A stretch of 10,695 nucleotides of DNA from an uncultured Collinsella sp. (GTDB taxonomy: Bacteria; Actinomycetota; Coriobacteriia; Coriobacteriales; Coriobacteriaceae). The stretch spans positions 1-10,695 of the forward strand of contig URTZ01000056.1 of NCBI GenBank assembly GCA_900550825.1, written 5' to 3'. Shown one piece after another: positions 1 to 6,598 of this stretch. Each line of letters begins with the position of its first letter. Positions within the stretch are counted from its first letter, which is position 1. The notes beneath the pieces are model-generated. The model was not told the origin of the DNA. It was given only the letters and a program-made list of their open reading frames with translations, and searched no databases. The position numbers and the translations under genes are program-made.

Positions 1-107
1 AAAAACCTTGATTTTCCAGTGTTTTCAAAAGTATCGTTATCTAACGTCAGCTTTAGGTGGTCCGGCGTTTGCCCCGTTTTGCTGGGGATGTTTGTCGTTC
101 GGTGCTC

Positions 108-428
108 TTACTGGCCAATCCAGTGTTGCGCATAGCTCTTAATGTCCTCGGTAAAACCGTCAAGGTCGTCGAGGGCGATCACGCTGTCGATAAGCAAATT
201 GGCTATCTCGCGGTGCATTGTGCTGCGGCGAATGTCGTTTGCAATTACGCCTGAGGACAGCTTGTCTCTATTGAGGCGCTCTTCTATTGCCCAAAATCTA
301 CTGGACGCTTCGCTGTCGCCGTTCAGCATCTCAACGTACTGGCCGATGAGCTTTTCCATATAACGTTCTTGCCATTGAGGAAGCATTTTCTTAAACAGCT
401 TCCAGTCGCTTTCGGTTACGTCGCGCAT
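108..428 (-). CDS. Small conserved protein of unknown function
   Basis: A 106-residue soluble protein with no signal peptide or membrane segment. It begins MRDVTESDWKLF and continues with a W/Q/Y-rich amphipathic stretch (PQWQERYMEKL). Further on it has FWAIEERLNRDK and ends in a predicted helix around ALDDLDGFTEDI. From memory, this resembles a small family common in gut Firmicutes and Actinobacteria that is often vaguely annotated; its function is not known to me. I chose the ATG at 428 because GGAG (434-437 on the plus strand as CTCC) lies 5 nt upstream. The frame is open to an ATG at 470, but that start has no good ribosome site. Stop is TAA. It stands alone, and base composition around it is less GC-rich than in the housekeeping genes, which suggests an accessory locus. 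Confidence 0.72.
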   Translation of the reverse strand: MRDVTESDWKLFKKMLPQWQERYMEKLIGQYVEMLNGDSEASSRFWAIEERLNRDKLSSGVIANDIRRSTMHREIANLLIDSVIALDDLDGFTEDIKSYAQHWIGQ

Positions 429-546
429 ATGTTCTCCGCTCGTCAAACGGGCTTTCCATTTGCCTTTCATTCTATTTGGTTTTCGCTCGCAGGTGCGGAT
501 GAGAGGCTCTCTTTAGCCTTCGAGATTGGGCTTGAATGGGTCGTAT

Positions 547-706
547 GCCACAAAACGGGCCTATCTACTACGTTTAATTTGATACCGTCAACCATGCCGG
601 GAAAACGAAAAATAAAACCGCAGGTAGAAGGCCTGTCGATTTTCGAAAAAGGCGGTCATGGTTGGCCCCATCGAGTTAAACGTAGTAGATAGGCCCTTTT
701 CGTGGC
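547..706. repeat. 160-base imperfect palindrome (MITE-like or structured RNA)
   Basis: The outer arms 547-577 and 676-706 are inverted copies matching at 29 of 31 positions; their core reads GGGCCTATCTACTACG. Pairing continues in register with more mismatches, including CAACCATG at 589-596 against CATGGTTG at 657-664. The central 50 or so bases are not well paired. It contains no gene. It could be a non-autonomous mobile element, or a structured RNA or terminator; the sequence alone does not decide. Confidence 0.75.
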
Positions 707-757
707 GGACCATCAAACGAACGCCGACGCTTGTGCTGTAGCCGCTCCGACCATTCG

Positions 758-828
758 TAAGTTGCGGTGGAATAGTTCCTAAACTCGACTACTCAAGGCT
801 AAAACCGGAGCTATATCACCGCAACTTA
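758..828. repeat. 71-base hairpin repeat, copy A
   Basis: The left arm (758-779) begins TAAGTTGCGGTGGAATAG. The right arm (807-828) is its reverse complement with 3 mismatches in 22. The first 24 bases are identical to copy B at 1980-2050, and the interior AGGCTAA and right arm also align, so the two are homologous repeats of equal length. A solo arm recurs at 10616. Confidence 0.85.
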
Positions 829-881
829 GGGGGGATGGGCGGGGGAGTACTAGTTGGGTGCTGCTGTCGGGCTGGGATGGT

Positions 882-1796
882 TTAGGCTCGCTCGCGATGC
901 TTCCATTGTTTGCGGCACCAGCGCATGAGTGCTTTTACGACCGGGATGGTGATGAGGATTACCCAGGCGGGATGGGGTTGTTCCAGGCAGAGCCACATGT
1001 AGAGGAACCATGCCTCGGCACTGACTGAATAGACGACATCGATCAGCTTAGATAAGTGGCGTTGGTCGATAAAGTCGCCAAATGCGTAGTAGACGGGAAT
1101 CAAAAAGACGAGGAAGAGTCCCGCAGCCCATGTGCCGTAGACAATGCCGAGCACCAGATAGGCGAGGGCGACAAGCGCGGGGAAGGGGAATTTGTTCCAT
1201 GTACGTCCGACCTTGGTGTGGAAATGCTTGCCATGATGGTCGAGCTTGTCGTGTGCTTCCTTCCAGCTGGAGAACGTCTCGCCGTCGATGGTGACGGTGC
1301 CGTCGTCATCGGTATGCACGCTATGTCCATCGTCCTCAAGCGTATCGACATGCACGCCGTCCGGCCCCACATGCACCTCTTCGCCCTTGCGCTCGTTGGT
1401 CACATGGATGCCGTTCCAGCCAACATGGACTTCCTCGCCTTTATTGGGATCAATGACGTGGATGCCGCGCGCGAGGGAAATATCGACAAGTGGTTTGTCG
1501 CCGCAATCGGCGTGCTCGGCAGAATCTTCGGCCTCTTTAGCCTCATCCACCGTTTCGGTGCTGCCGTCCTCTGAGCTATCGGCATCGCTAGCCGCTTCCC
1601 CATACAACAACTCATCCAGCGACACGCCATACAGCGCGGCGAGCGCAATGAGGTTATCGGTATCGGGTGAGGACTCGCTGCGTTCCCATTTACTGACAGC
1701 CTGACGACTCACACCCAGCTGGGCGGCAAGCGCCTCCTGAGAAAGCCCGGCAGCCTTGCGGCGATCAACGAGCCGCTGCGCCATCGCAAGATCCAT
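882..1796 (-). CDS. XRE-family HTH regulator with membrane C-terminus
   Basis: A 304-residue protein, probably a membrane-tethered transcription regulator. Residues 5-60 form an XRE/Cro-type helix-turn-helix (GLSQEALAAQLGVSRQAVSKWERS). An acidic linker follows (about 67-100). Residues 111-168 carry an 18-residue repeat of G(I/V)HV plus KGEEVHVG at 111, 129 and 147, rich in His, Asp and Glu. Hydrophobic segments lie at about 205-221, 223-240, 253-270 and 277-290, so up to four membrane passes, with a basic tail. The ATG at 1796 is chosen because AAAGGA lies 6-7 nt upstream and the HTH starts at once. An in-frame ATG at 1868 would add 24 residues not typical of the family. The gene is monocistronic, and paired palindromic sites upstream suggest autoregulation. 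The ligand and targets cannot be read from sequence. Confidence 0.88.
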   Translation of the reverse strand: MDLAMAQRLVDRRKAAGLSQEALAAQLGVSRQAVSKWERSESSPDTDNLIALAALYGVSLDELLYGEAASDADSSEDGSTETVDEAKEAEDSAEHADCGDKPLVDISLARGIHVIDPNKGEEVHVGWNGIHVTNERKGEEVHVGPDGVHVDTLEDDGHSVHTDDDGTVTIDGETFSSWKEAHDKLDHHGKHFHTKVGRTWNKFPFPALVALAYLVLGIVYGTWAAGLFLVFLIPVYYAFGDFIDQRHLSKLIDVVYSVSAEAWFLYMWLCLEQPHPAWVILITIPVVKALMRWCRKQWKHRERA

Positions 1797-1849
1797 GGCA
1801 GTTCCTTTCGTTTGATGGTCGAATCGAATGAGCCGAGTATGCCGAGAAC

Positions 1850-1911
1850 AACCGGTAGCGACCACCATCTCTAGTTAGAATCTGCTCCAACCCTACCGCA
1901 ACTACCGGTAG
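1850..1911 (-). promoter_or_regulatory. Candidate promoter and paired operator-like sites of the XRE gene
   Basis: On the minus strand TTGCGG (plus 1896-1901) and TCTAAC (plus 1874-1879) are 16 bases apart, a fair sigma-70-type promoter. A perfect palindrome CTACCGGTAG (1902-1911) abuts the -35, and a related GCTACCGGTT (plus 1850-1859, as AACCGGTAGC) lies downstream of the expected start. The centres are 52 bases apart, about five helical turns. Binding by the adjacent regulator is inference. Confidence 0.4.
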
Positions 1912-1979
1912 CAACCCCTAACGACCAGCCATTTCAGGACAAATGTCAGTGCAAGTAGCAGCCAAGAGCCCCCACTCAG

Positions 1980-2050
1980 TAAGTTGCGGTGGAATAGTTC
2001 CTAGATTCAGCCATTTGAGGGCTAAGCAGGAACTATTTCACCGCAACTGA
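1980..2050. repeat. 71-base hairpin repeat, copy B
   Basis: Arms 1982-2002 and 2028-2048 are inverted copies with one mismatch in 21 (core TTGCGGTG and ATAGTTCCT). The loop carries a further AGCC/GGCT pairing, so nearly the whole unit can fold. It is homologous to copy A at 758-828. Confidence 0.88.
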
Positions 2051-2078
2051 ATTTCAGACCAGGCACCCGCAGCAAGAA

Positions 2079-2238
2079 GACGAATAGCCTCGGCGAGTAT
2101 GTAAACGCAGGGCCCTCCGGCCCCGCCCGACGATTTCGATTGGCGACCTTTGACGGAGTCAAGGGAGGAGCCAAATCGGAATACGTCGGGCGGGGCCGGA
2201 GGGCCCGATGGGATGGATTTCGGCCGAGGCTATTCGTC
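2079..2238. repeat. Nested inverted repeat including the pfk 3' end
   Basis: The outer arms 2079-2094 and 2223-2238 are a perfect 16-base inverted repeat; the right arm is the end of pfk, including its stop codon. Inside it, 2110-2132 and 2184-2206 form a perfect 23-base GC-rich inverted repeat (GGGCCCTCCGGCCCCGCC core). An inner CCTTTGAC/GTCAAGG hairpin (2147-2164) sits at the apex. As RNA downstream of pfk it would be an extremely stable structure, perhaps acting as terminator or 3' protector, though no U-run follows the main stem. It may also be a mobile palindrome. Confidence 0.8.
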
Positions 2239-3309
2239 GCCGAAGCTGATGCCCAGCGCTTTGGCCTCGCGCACCAGGTCGCTCTGGGGGTCGACATACT
2301 TGAGCTTGCCGGCGACATCCTCGAGCGGCATGTGGCACATCTTGCCGTCGCGCAGGGCAATCATGTAGCCAAACTCGCCGCGTAGGCAGCCAAGCGCGGC
2401 TTCGACGCCGCACTGGGTCGCAAAGATGCGGTCCTGGGCGTCGGGCTGACCGCCGCGCTGCGTGTGGCCGGGGATGGCGACGCGGGTCTCGCGACCGGTC
2501 TTGGCCTCGATCTCCTTGGCGATGTCGTAGACGATCGACGGGCTCGTACGCTCGGCGAGCTTCTTCTTGTACTCCTTCTTGGACAGCGCCGCGTCTTCCT
2601 TGGAGATAGCGCCCTCGGCGACGGCCACGATGGTAAAGCGGCTGCCAGTCTCCATGCGATGCTCGATGGTCTTGATGACCTGGTCCATGTCGTAGGGGAT
2701 CTCGGGAATCAGGATGACGTCCGCGCCGCCCGCAACGCCGGCGTACAGCGGGATCCAGCCAACCTTGTGCCCCATGATCTCGATAACGAACACGCGGCCG
2801 TGGCTCGAGGCGGTGGTGTGGATGTCGTCGATGCACTTGGTGGCGACGTCGATGGCGCTCGTAAAGCCAAAGGTCATCTCGGTGCCCCAGGTGTCGTTAT
2901 CGATGGTCTTGGGCAGAGCGATAACGTTGAGGCCCTCTTCGCGCAGGCGGTTGGCGGTCTTGGTGGAGCCGTTGCCGCCCAGCATAAACAGGCAGTCGAG
3001 CTGCAGCTTGTGATAGGTGTGGACCATCGCCGGCACCTTCTCGACGCCGTCGGCCTCGGGAGTGTCCAGACGCTTGAACGGCGTGCGGCTCGTGCCAAGG
3101 ATGGTGCCGCCGCGGGTGAGGATGCCGCTAAAATCGGCGGGCGTCATGACGCGGAACCTGCTGTAGATAAGGCCTTGGTAGCCGTCCTCAAAACCGTAGA
3201 TCTCGATAGGTTCTTCGCTATTGGTCATGAGCGTTTTGACGATGCCGCGCATGGTGGCGTTGAGCGCTTGGCAGTCGCCGCCACTAGTAAGAAGACCAAT
3301 CCTAAGCAT
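2230..3309 (-). CDS. pfkA: 6-phosphofructokinase
   Basis: A 359-residue cytoplasmic enzyme that phosphorylates fructose 6-phosphate to fructose 1,6-bisphosphate, the committed step of glycolysis. The N-terminus has the nucleotide-binding TSGGDCQALNA (8-18). GGNGS is at 111-115 and PKTIDND at 133-139, with the catalytic Asp in TIDND. MGHKVGW (179-185), PEIPY (202-206), GRETR (272-276) and GHTQRGG (281-287) match the sugar-phosphate site. Donor residues are mixed. The Gly at 114 (E. coli Gly104 equivalent) points to ATP, but Lys134 (E. coli Gly124) is usual in PPi enzymes and some actinobacterial ATP enzymes. Asn113 replaces the Asp that helps bind Mg2+ in E. coli. The start has AAGGA 6-7 nt upstream. 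It follows the amide hydrolase on the same strand by 140 bases but probably has its own promoter. ATP use is more likely than PPi, not certain. Confidence 0.95.
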   Translation of the reverse strand: MLRIGLLTSGGDCQALNATMRGIVKTLMTNSEEPIEIYGFEDGYQGLIYSRFRVMTPADFSGILTRGGTILGTSRTPFKRLDTPEADGVEKVPAMVHTYHKLQLDCLFMLGGNGSTKTANRLREEGLNVIALPKTIDNDTWGTEMTFGFTSAIDVATKCIDDIHTTASSHGRVFVIEIMGHKVGWIPLYAGVAGGADVILIPEIPYDMDQVIKTIEHRMETGSRFTIVAVAEGAISKEDAALSKKEYKKKLAERTSPSIVYDIAKEIEAKTGRETRVAIPGHTQRGGQPDAQDRIFATQCGVEAALGCLRGEFGYMIALRDGKMCHMPLEDVAGKLKYVDPQSDLVREAKALGISFGDE

Positions 3310-3328
3310 GATGAATCCTTCCGGGCAA

Positions 3329-3337
3329 GTTATAACA
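3329..3337 (-). promoter_or_regulatory. Possible extended -10 promoter of pfk
   Basis: On the minus strand TGTTATAAC fits an extended -10 (TGnTATAAT), with no good -35. A start about 7 bases downstream would leave a very short 5' leader before the pfk ATG at 3309. Confidence 0.3.
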
Positions 3338-3347
3338 TGCGCATAAG

Positions 3348-3380
3348 TTTACCCCCGCACACTGTTGATGCGGAGGTAAA
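3348..3380. repeat. Hairpin between the amide hydrolase and pfk
   Basis: TTTACCCCCGCA (3348-3359) pairs with TGCGGAGGTAAA (3369-3380) with one mismatch (a G-U wobble in minus-strand RNA) around a 9-base loop. No U-run follows on either strand, so it is a weak terminator or a regulatory hairpin upstream of pfk. Confidence 0.45.
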
Positions 3381-3449
3381 ACGTGTTAGCTCAGATGTAT
3401 AGAAATGTAAGTAACGTCAGGCGAGCGTAAGGTCGATGGGCCTGGCTCC

Positions 3450-4535
3450 TTAAAGCGCGAAGGCGTCGACGTCGCCCCAGTGACGGCGCAGCGTGATGGC
3501 AGCAGCGGGCTCGGTATTGTCAAAGACGACCGACCATTGCGTGTTGCTGGTGATGTCTTCCGGATTGGGCTCTTGCGCCGCAGCGCGTAGGGCTTTCCAA
3601 GCGACTGCCTCGTCTTGGGCGCCGGCATGGGCGTCGAGGACATCGGCGATGGCGACGGCGCGCTCTTTACCATGGCCCAGCTCGCCATTCTTTTGGTTGG
3701 GCAGCACTTCGTCACCATAGCAGGCGTAGAAGTTCGTAACCTGGCGTACGGGAGTCGCTTTGAAAGCGCGGTCCGGATCGTGCGGATCCCACTCTACTAC
3801 GCGCGCGTCACCGGCGGCGTCGTTGATAAAGAAGTGATAATCGCGTCCGGCCATGGCGTGCATGTCGTAGGCGGAAAGCAGGTCTACGGCCTCCTGCGTG
3901 GTAGCCGCGCGGTCGAGCACAAGGCGGATGGCGAGCGAAGTGTTGATGACGGGGCGTTGCGTGTCCTGGTCACAGGGCTTGGAATCCAGGGTGAGTACGG
4001 CAATGGACACGCCGCATTCGTTAACACCGTCGAGCTGGGCAAACGGGCCCATGAGCGCGGCGGCGCGTCCGGCGACGGAGTCAAGCGGAGTGTTATCGCC
4101 CAGGTTGTTAAGGGCCGCAAAGCCGATGGAGGCATAGCCGTCGCGCGGGTGATTGCGCACCAGCAGCGCCGAGGTGTCGTCCTTAAAGTCGTAATTGCGA
4201 CCGGTGCGCACGCGGCCTTCGGCATCTACGGCGGCAAAGGCGCTGCAGGCAAACTGGGGCGCCTGGACATGTGCCGGCACGCCGGGCAACACCTGCGCCA
4301 CCACAGCATCGATGTAGGCCTGATCGTCGCGCACGCCAGCGGCGATGATGCGGTCGAGGTCGTAGTCGTAAGCGATGTCGATTGCGTACAGGTCATAGCC
4401 ATCCGCGTAGCCGGTCAAGCGTTTGAGCGACGCGGCGGACTTGATTTGCTTGCGGTAAACGATGCCGGCGGCAGCGGCAAGGCCGACGGCGACTCCCGCG
4501 ACACCGCAGGCGATAGCAATGTTACGTGGCTTCAT
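3450..4535 (-). CDS. Membrane-anchored linear amide C-N hydrolase (Ntn, choloylglycine hydrolase-like)
   Basis: A 361-residue protein that probably cleaves a linear amide bond by an N-terminal-nucleophile mechanism. Residues 5-27 are one hydrophobic N-terminal segment, so the catalytic part likely sits outside the membrane. The expected nucleophile is Cys97 in QFACSAFAAVD, followed by GRNYDF (112-117), DGVNECGVSIA (169-179), YHFFINDAAGDARVVEW (233-249), VTNFY (266-270) and WSVVFDN near the end, in the order typical of the choloylglycine hydrolase/acyltransferase superfamily. True bile salt hydrolases begin at Cys2; here about 95 residues precede the Cys, so a propeptide would have to be cut. 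Substrate could be an N-acyl amino acid, N-acyl ethanolamine, penicillin-like amide or bile salt; sequence cannot decide. The start has AGGAG 5-6 nt upstream. It is divergent from the M18 peptidase gene. Confidence 0.85.
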   Translation of the reverse strand: MKPRNIAIACGVAGVAVGLAAAAGIVYRKQIKSAASLKRLTGYADGYDLYAIDIAYDYDLDRIIAAGVRDDQAYIDAVVAQVLPGVPAHVQAPQFACSAFAAVDAEGRVRTGRNYDFKDDTSALLVRNHPRDGYASIGFAALNNLGDNTPLDSVAGRAAALMGPFAQLDGVNECGVSIAVLTLDSKPCDQDTQRPVINTSLAIRLVLDRAATTQEAVDLLSAYDMHAMAGRDYHFFINDAAGDARVVEWDPHDPDRAFKATPVRQVTNFYACYGDEVLPNQKNGELGHGKERAVAIADVLDAHAGAQDEAVAWKALRAAAQEPNPEDITSNTQWSVVFDNTEPAAAITLRRHWGDVDAFAL

Positions 4536-4696
4536 GACGGCTCCTCTCGTCCTGTTAGCGCAATTGTCGCAAAGGGAGCGCGGGCATGATGGCTCAACTT
4601 GGTGAGCGGCGCGGAATTAAGCACGGAATGAAGAGTGCGGCGCTGGCGTGGCGGGGTATGCTGGAGGGGACCATCAACCCAGCGAAAGGGGAGAGC

Positions 4697-6082
4697 ATGA
4701 CGGATCAAGAAACGCCCGAGCGCGTGCACGTGACGGCTGACGATATCGAGGCCGCCAACGACCTTGTCGACTTTATCGAGGCATGCCCCAGCATGTTCCA
4801 TACGGCGGCGACCATTATGGCCGAGCTCGACGAGGCGGGCTTTACCTACCTGCCCGAGAACGCGGCATGGGATATCGAGCCGGGCGGGCGTTATTACACG
4901 CAGCGCAATACCTCGAGCGTCATCGCCTTTAAGGTGGGCGAGGACCTGGCCGCGACGTGGGGCGAGGACGGCGTTGCCGGCGACTATCATTTTCAGCTCA
5001 CGGCGTCGCACAGCGATTCGCCGACGTTTAAGGTTAAGGCCGTGCCCGAGCTCGACGGCGCAGGCGAGACGCTGCGCCTGAACACCGAGGCCTACGGCGG
5101 CATGATCGACTACACCTGGTTCGATCGTCCACTGGCGCTCGCGGGCCGCGTGCTGGTGCGCGAGGGCGACCGTATCGAGAGCCGTCTGCTTGCCACCGAG
5201 CGCGAGGTCGCTATTATCCCGAGCCTTGCTATCCACATGAACCGCGGCGTTAACGAGGGCTTTGCTCCCAACCGAGCCGTTGACCTTTGCCCGCTTATCA
5301 GCACCGGCGAGCTTAAGCAGGGTGACTTCGATGCCCTGGTCGCCGAAGAGCTGGATGTTGAGCTCGAGCAGATCCTGGGTCGCGACCTGTTCCTGGTCAA
5401 TCGTCAGGATGCACGCATCTGGGGCTGGGCCGACGAGTTTATCTCGACGCCCAAGCTTGACGACCTGGCCTGCGCCTATACCTCGCTACAGGCATTTTTG
5501 GGCGCCGAGAACGCGCACGACGTTTCGGTCTTCTGCTGCTTTGATAACGAGGAGGTTGGCTCCGAGACCAAGCAGGGCGCCATGTCGACGTTCTTGGCCG
5601 ACGCGCTGCGCCGCATTAACGGTTCGCTGGGTTTTGACGACGAGTCGTACCACCGTGCGCTTGCCGCCTCGATGCTCGTGAGCTGCGACAATGCACATGC
5701 CGTGCACCCCAACCACGCCGAGAAGTGCGATGCACGCAACCAGGTTGTGCTCAACGGCGGCATCGTCATCAAGGAGGCTGCCAACCAGCACTACTGCACC
5801 GACGCCTTTAGCCGCGCGGTGTTCCAGGCTATTTGCGATGACGCCGACGTGCCCACGCAGGCCTTCGCCAACAAGAGTGATATGGCGGGTGGCTCCACGC
5901 TCGGCAACCTGTCGAACATGCAGGCGAGCATGCATGCCGTGGACGTGGGCCTGCCGCAGCTGGCCATGCATTCGAGCTACGAGACCGGCGGCGTACGCGA
6001 CGTGATGTACGCCATCCGCGCTCTCACCGCCTTCTACGAGCGAAACCTAACCATCAACGGCGCCGAAAGCGTGGAGCTCTAA
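4697..6082 (+). CDS. M18 family metallo-aminopeptidase
   Basis: A 461-residue cytoplasmic dinuclear-metal aminopeptidase; family members (aspartyl aminopeptidase, yeast Lap4) remove N-terminal residues, often acidic, from peptides. Probable ligands appear in order: His105 and Asp107 in TASHSDSP, Asp256 in KLDDLACAY, Glu285/Glu286 in FDNEEVGS, Asp331 in SCDNAHAVHPNH, and His425 in MHSSYETGG. All expected motifs are present and the length is normal to slightly long. The ATG at 4697 follows AAAGGGGAGAGC, a strong ribosome site. The frame is open to an ATG at 4586, but those 37 residues are poorly protein-like and overlap the divergent promoter region. It is followed without a gap by a small gene, probably co-transcribed. 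Specificity for Asp/Glu is assumed from the family, not seen. Confidence 0.94.
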   Translation: MTDQETPERVHVTADDIEAANDLVDFIEACPSMFHTAATIMAELDEAGFTYLPENAAWDIEPGGRYYTQRNTSSVIAFKVGEDLAATWGEDGVAGDYHFQLTASHSDSPTFKVKAVPELDGAGETLRLNTEAYGGMIDYTWFDRPLALAGRVLVREGDRIESRLLATEREVAIIPSLAIHMNRGVNEGFAPNRAVDLCPLISTGELKQGDFDALVAEELDVELEQILGRDLFLVNRQDARIWGWADEFISTPKLDDLACAYTSLQAFLGAENAHDVSVFCCFDNEEVGSETKQGAMSTFLADALRRINGSLGFDDESYHRALAASMLVSCDNAHAVHPNHAEKCDARNQVVLNGGIVIKEAANQHYCTDAFSRAVFQAICDDADVPTQAFANKSDMAGGSTLGNLSNMQASMHAVDVGLPQLAMHSSYETGGVRDVMYAIRALTAFYERNLTINGAESVEL

Positions 6083-6265
6083 ATGCGAGCCGAAGAAATG
6101 AAGGCCGAGCGTGGGGCTCAGCTTATTGATCGGGGTTTACAGCTGTTCGTCGCCGCTTGCCATGAGTCAGGGGTCGACGTGTCCAAGGCGCGACCAACAA
6201 GTGCTGAAGAACTCAAGCGTAACGCCTATTCGGACCGCTATGACGAGGAGACGGACTGGCTCTAA
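6083..6265 (+). CDS. Small hypothetical protein, coupled to the aminopeptidase gene
   Basis: A 60-residue, charged, soluble protein with no membrane segment (starts MRAEEMKAERGAQLID, ends DRYDEETDWL). I do not recognise a family. The ATG directly follows the aminopeptidase TAA, and GTGGAG at the end of that gene sits 6 nt upstream, so translational coupling is likely. Helix-like spacing in the first 30 residues and the acidic tail look like a real protein, but a short chance frame cannot be excluded. A second ATG at 6098 is possible. Confidence 0.5.
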   Translation: MRAEEMKAERGAQLIDRGLQLFVAACHESGVDVSKARPTSAEELKRNAYSDRYDEETDWL

Positions 6266-6371
6266 TAAGCGAAGTGTCGAAAACGCTAGATGTATGTTTG
6301 ATATCACTTTGGCGAGAGTGTTGCAGACAGAACTACCGGTATAGCGCAAGCCAACCTGACTCCATTGCGCC

Positions 6372-6410
6372 AAACCTACCAAAAAGGGACAGGTTCATTT
6401 TGGCAGGTTT
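6372..6410. repeat. REP-like hairpin with GGGACAGG loop
   Basis: AAACCTACCAAAA (6372-6384) and TTTTGGCAGGTTT (6398-6410) form a 13-bp stem with one mismatch (G-U wobble on the minus strand), with loop AGGGACAGGTTCA. The GGGACAGG core and stem layout match the hairpin at 7627-7663. From memory, such sequences recur in many genomes and may be mobilised by RAYT (REP-associated tyrosine) transposases; none is in this window. Confidence 0.65.
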
Positions 6411-6492
6411 TATCTGGACAAATGCCGCAATGCCAACAGCTGGACAGAATTGTTAACACACCGCGGGTTGAGCAAACGTCAGCGAGCGACGT

Positions 6493-6578
6493 CCAGAGCG
6501 AACAAGTTGGCATGAAAAAGGCAAGGCATAGACCTTCTGGTCATGCCTTGCCTTTTGAATGACAAATTGTCGCTCTGG
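6493..6578. terminator. Long bidirectional terminator hairpin
   Basis: The core stem AAAAGGCAAGGCAT (6516-6529) pairs perfectly with 6543-6556, with an inner GACC/GGTC pairing around a TTCT loop. Pairing extends outward, with a bulge and some mismatches, to CCAGAGCG (6493-6500) and CGCTCTGG (6571-6578). T-runs end the stem on both strands (TTTT plus, TTTTT minus), so it can stop the aminopeptidase transcript and, about 70-100 bases past its stop codon, the pyrE transcript. Confidence 0.8.
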
Positions 6579-6598
6579 GCGGCGCGCAGCGTCGACCG

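Larger units (their letters stand above)
429..881. other. Non-coding stretch with two palindromic elements
   Basis: No convincing gene is visible in these 450 bases. They hold the 160-base palindrome at 547-706 and the 71-base hairpin repeat at 758-828. Open frames crossing the region lack ribosome sites and protein-like composition. Confidence 0.7.
1797..2229. other. Intergenic region with promoter, operator-like sites and repeats
   Basis: Holds, in order, the XRE gene's upstream region with its candidate promoter and operator-like sites, hairpin repeat copy B, and the nested inverted repeat reaching the pfk 3' end. I see no gene here; an open minus frame across 2022-2360 is mostly palindrome sequence. 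Confidence 0.65.

Noticed and set aside
61..95. CCCC/GGGG hairpin after the first gene as a terminator
   Set aside because: Only a 4-bp stem with no U-run in either direction.
2464..3402. Long plus-strand open frame opposite pfk
   Set aside because: Antisense shadow of phosphofructokinase with low-complexity composition and no ribosome site.
3450..4535. Bile salt hydrolase
   Set aside because: Bile salt hydrolases have the nucleophile at Cys2; here the likely Cys is at 97 behind a membrane segment, so only the superfamily is supported.
3615..4589. 324-codon plus-strand open frame opposite the amide hydrolase
   Set aside because: Antisense to a recognisable enzyme gene; Val/Gly/Ala-rich with no family resemblance.
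4586..4696. Upstream start for the aminopeptidase (37 extra residues)
   Set aside because: No ribosome site at 4586, and a strong one at 4697; the extension is not typical of M18 enzymes.
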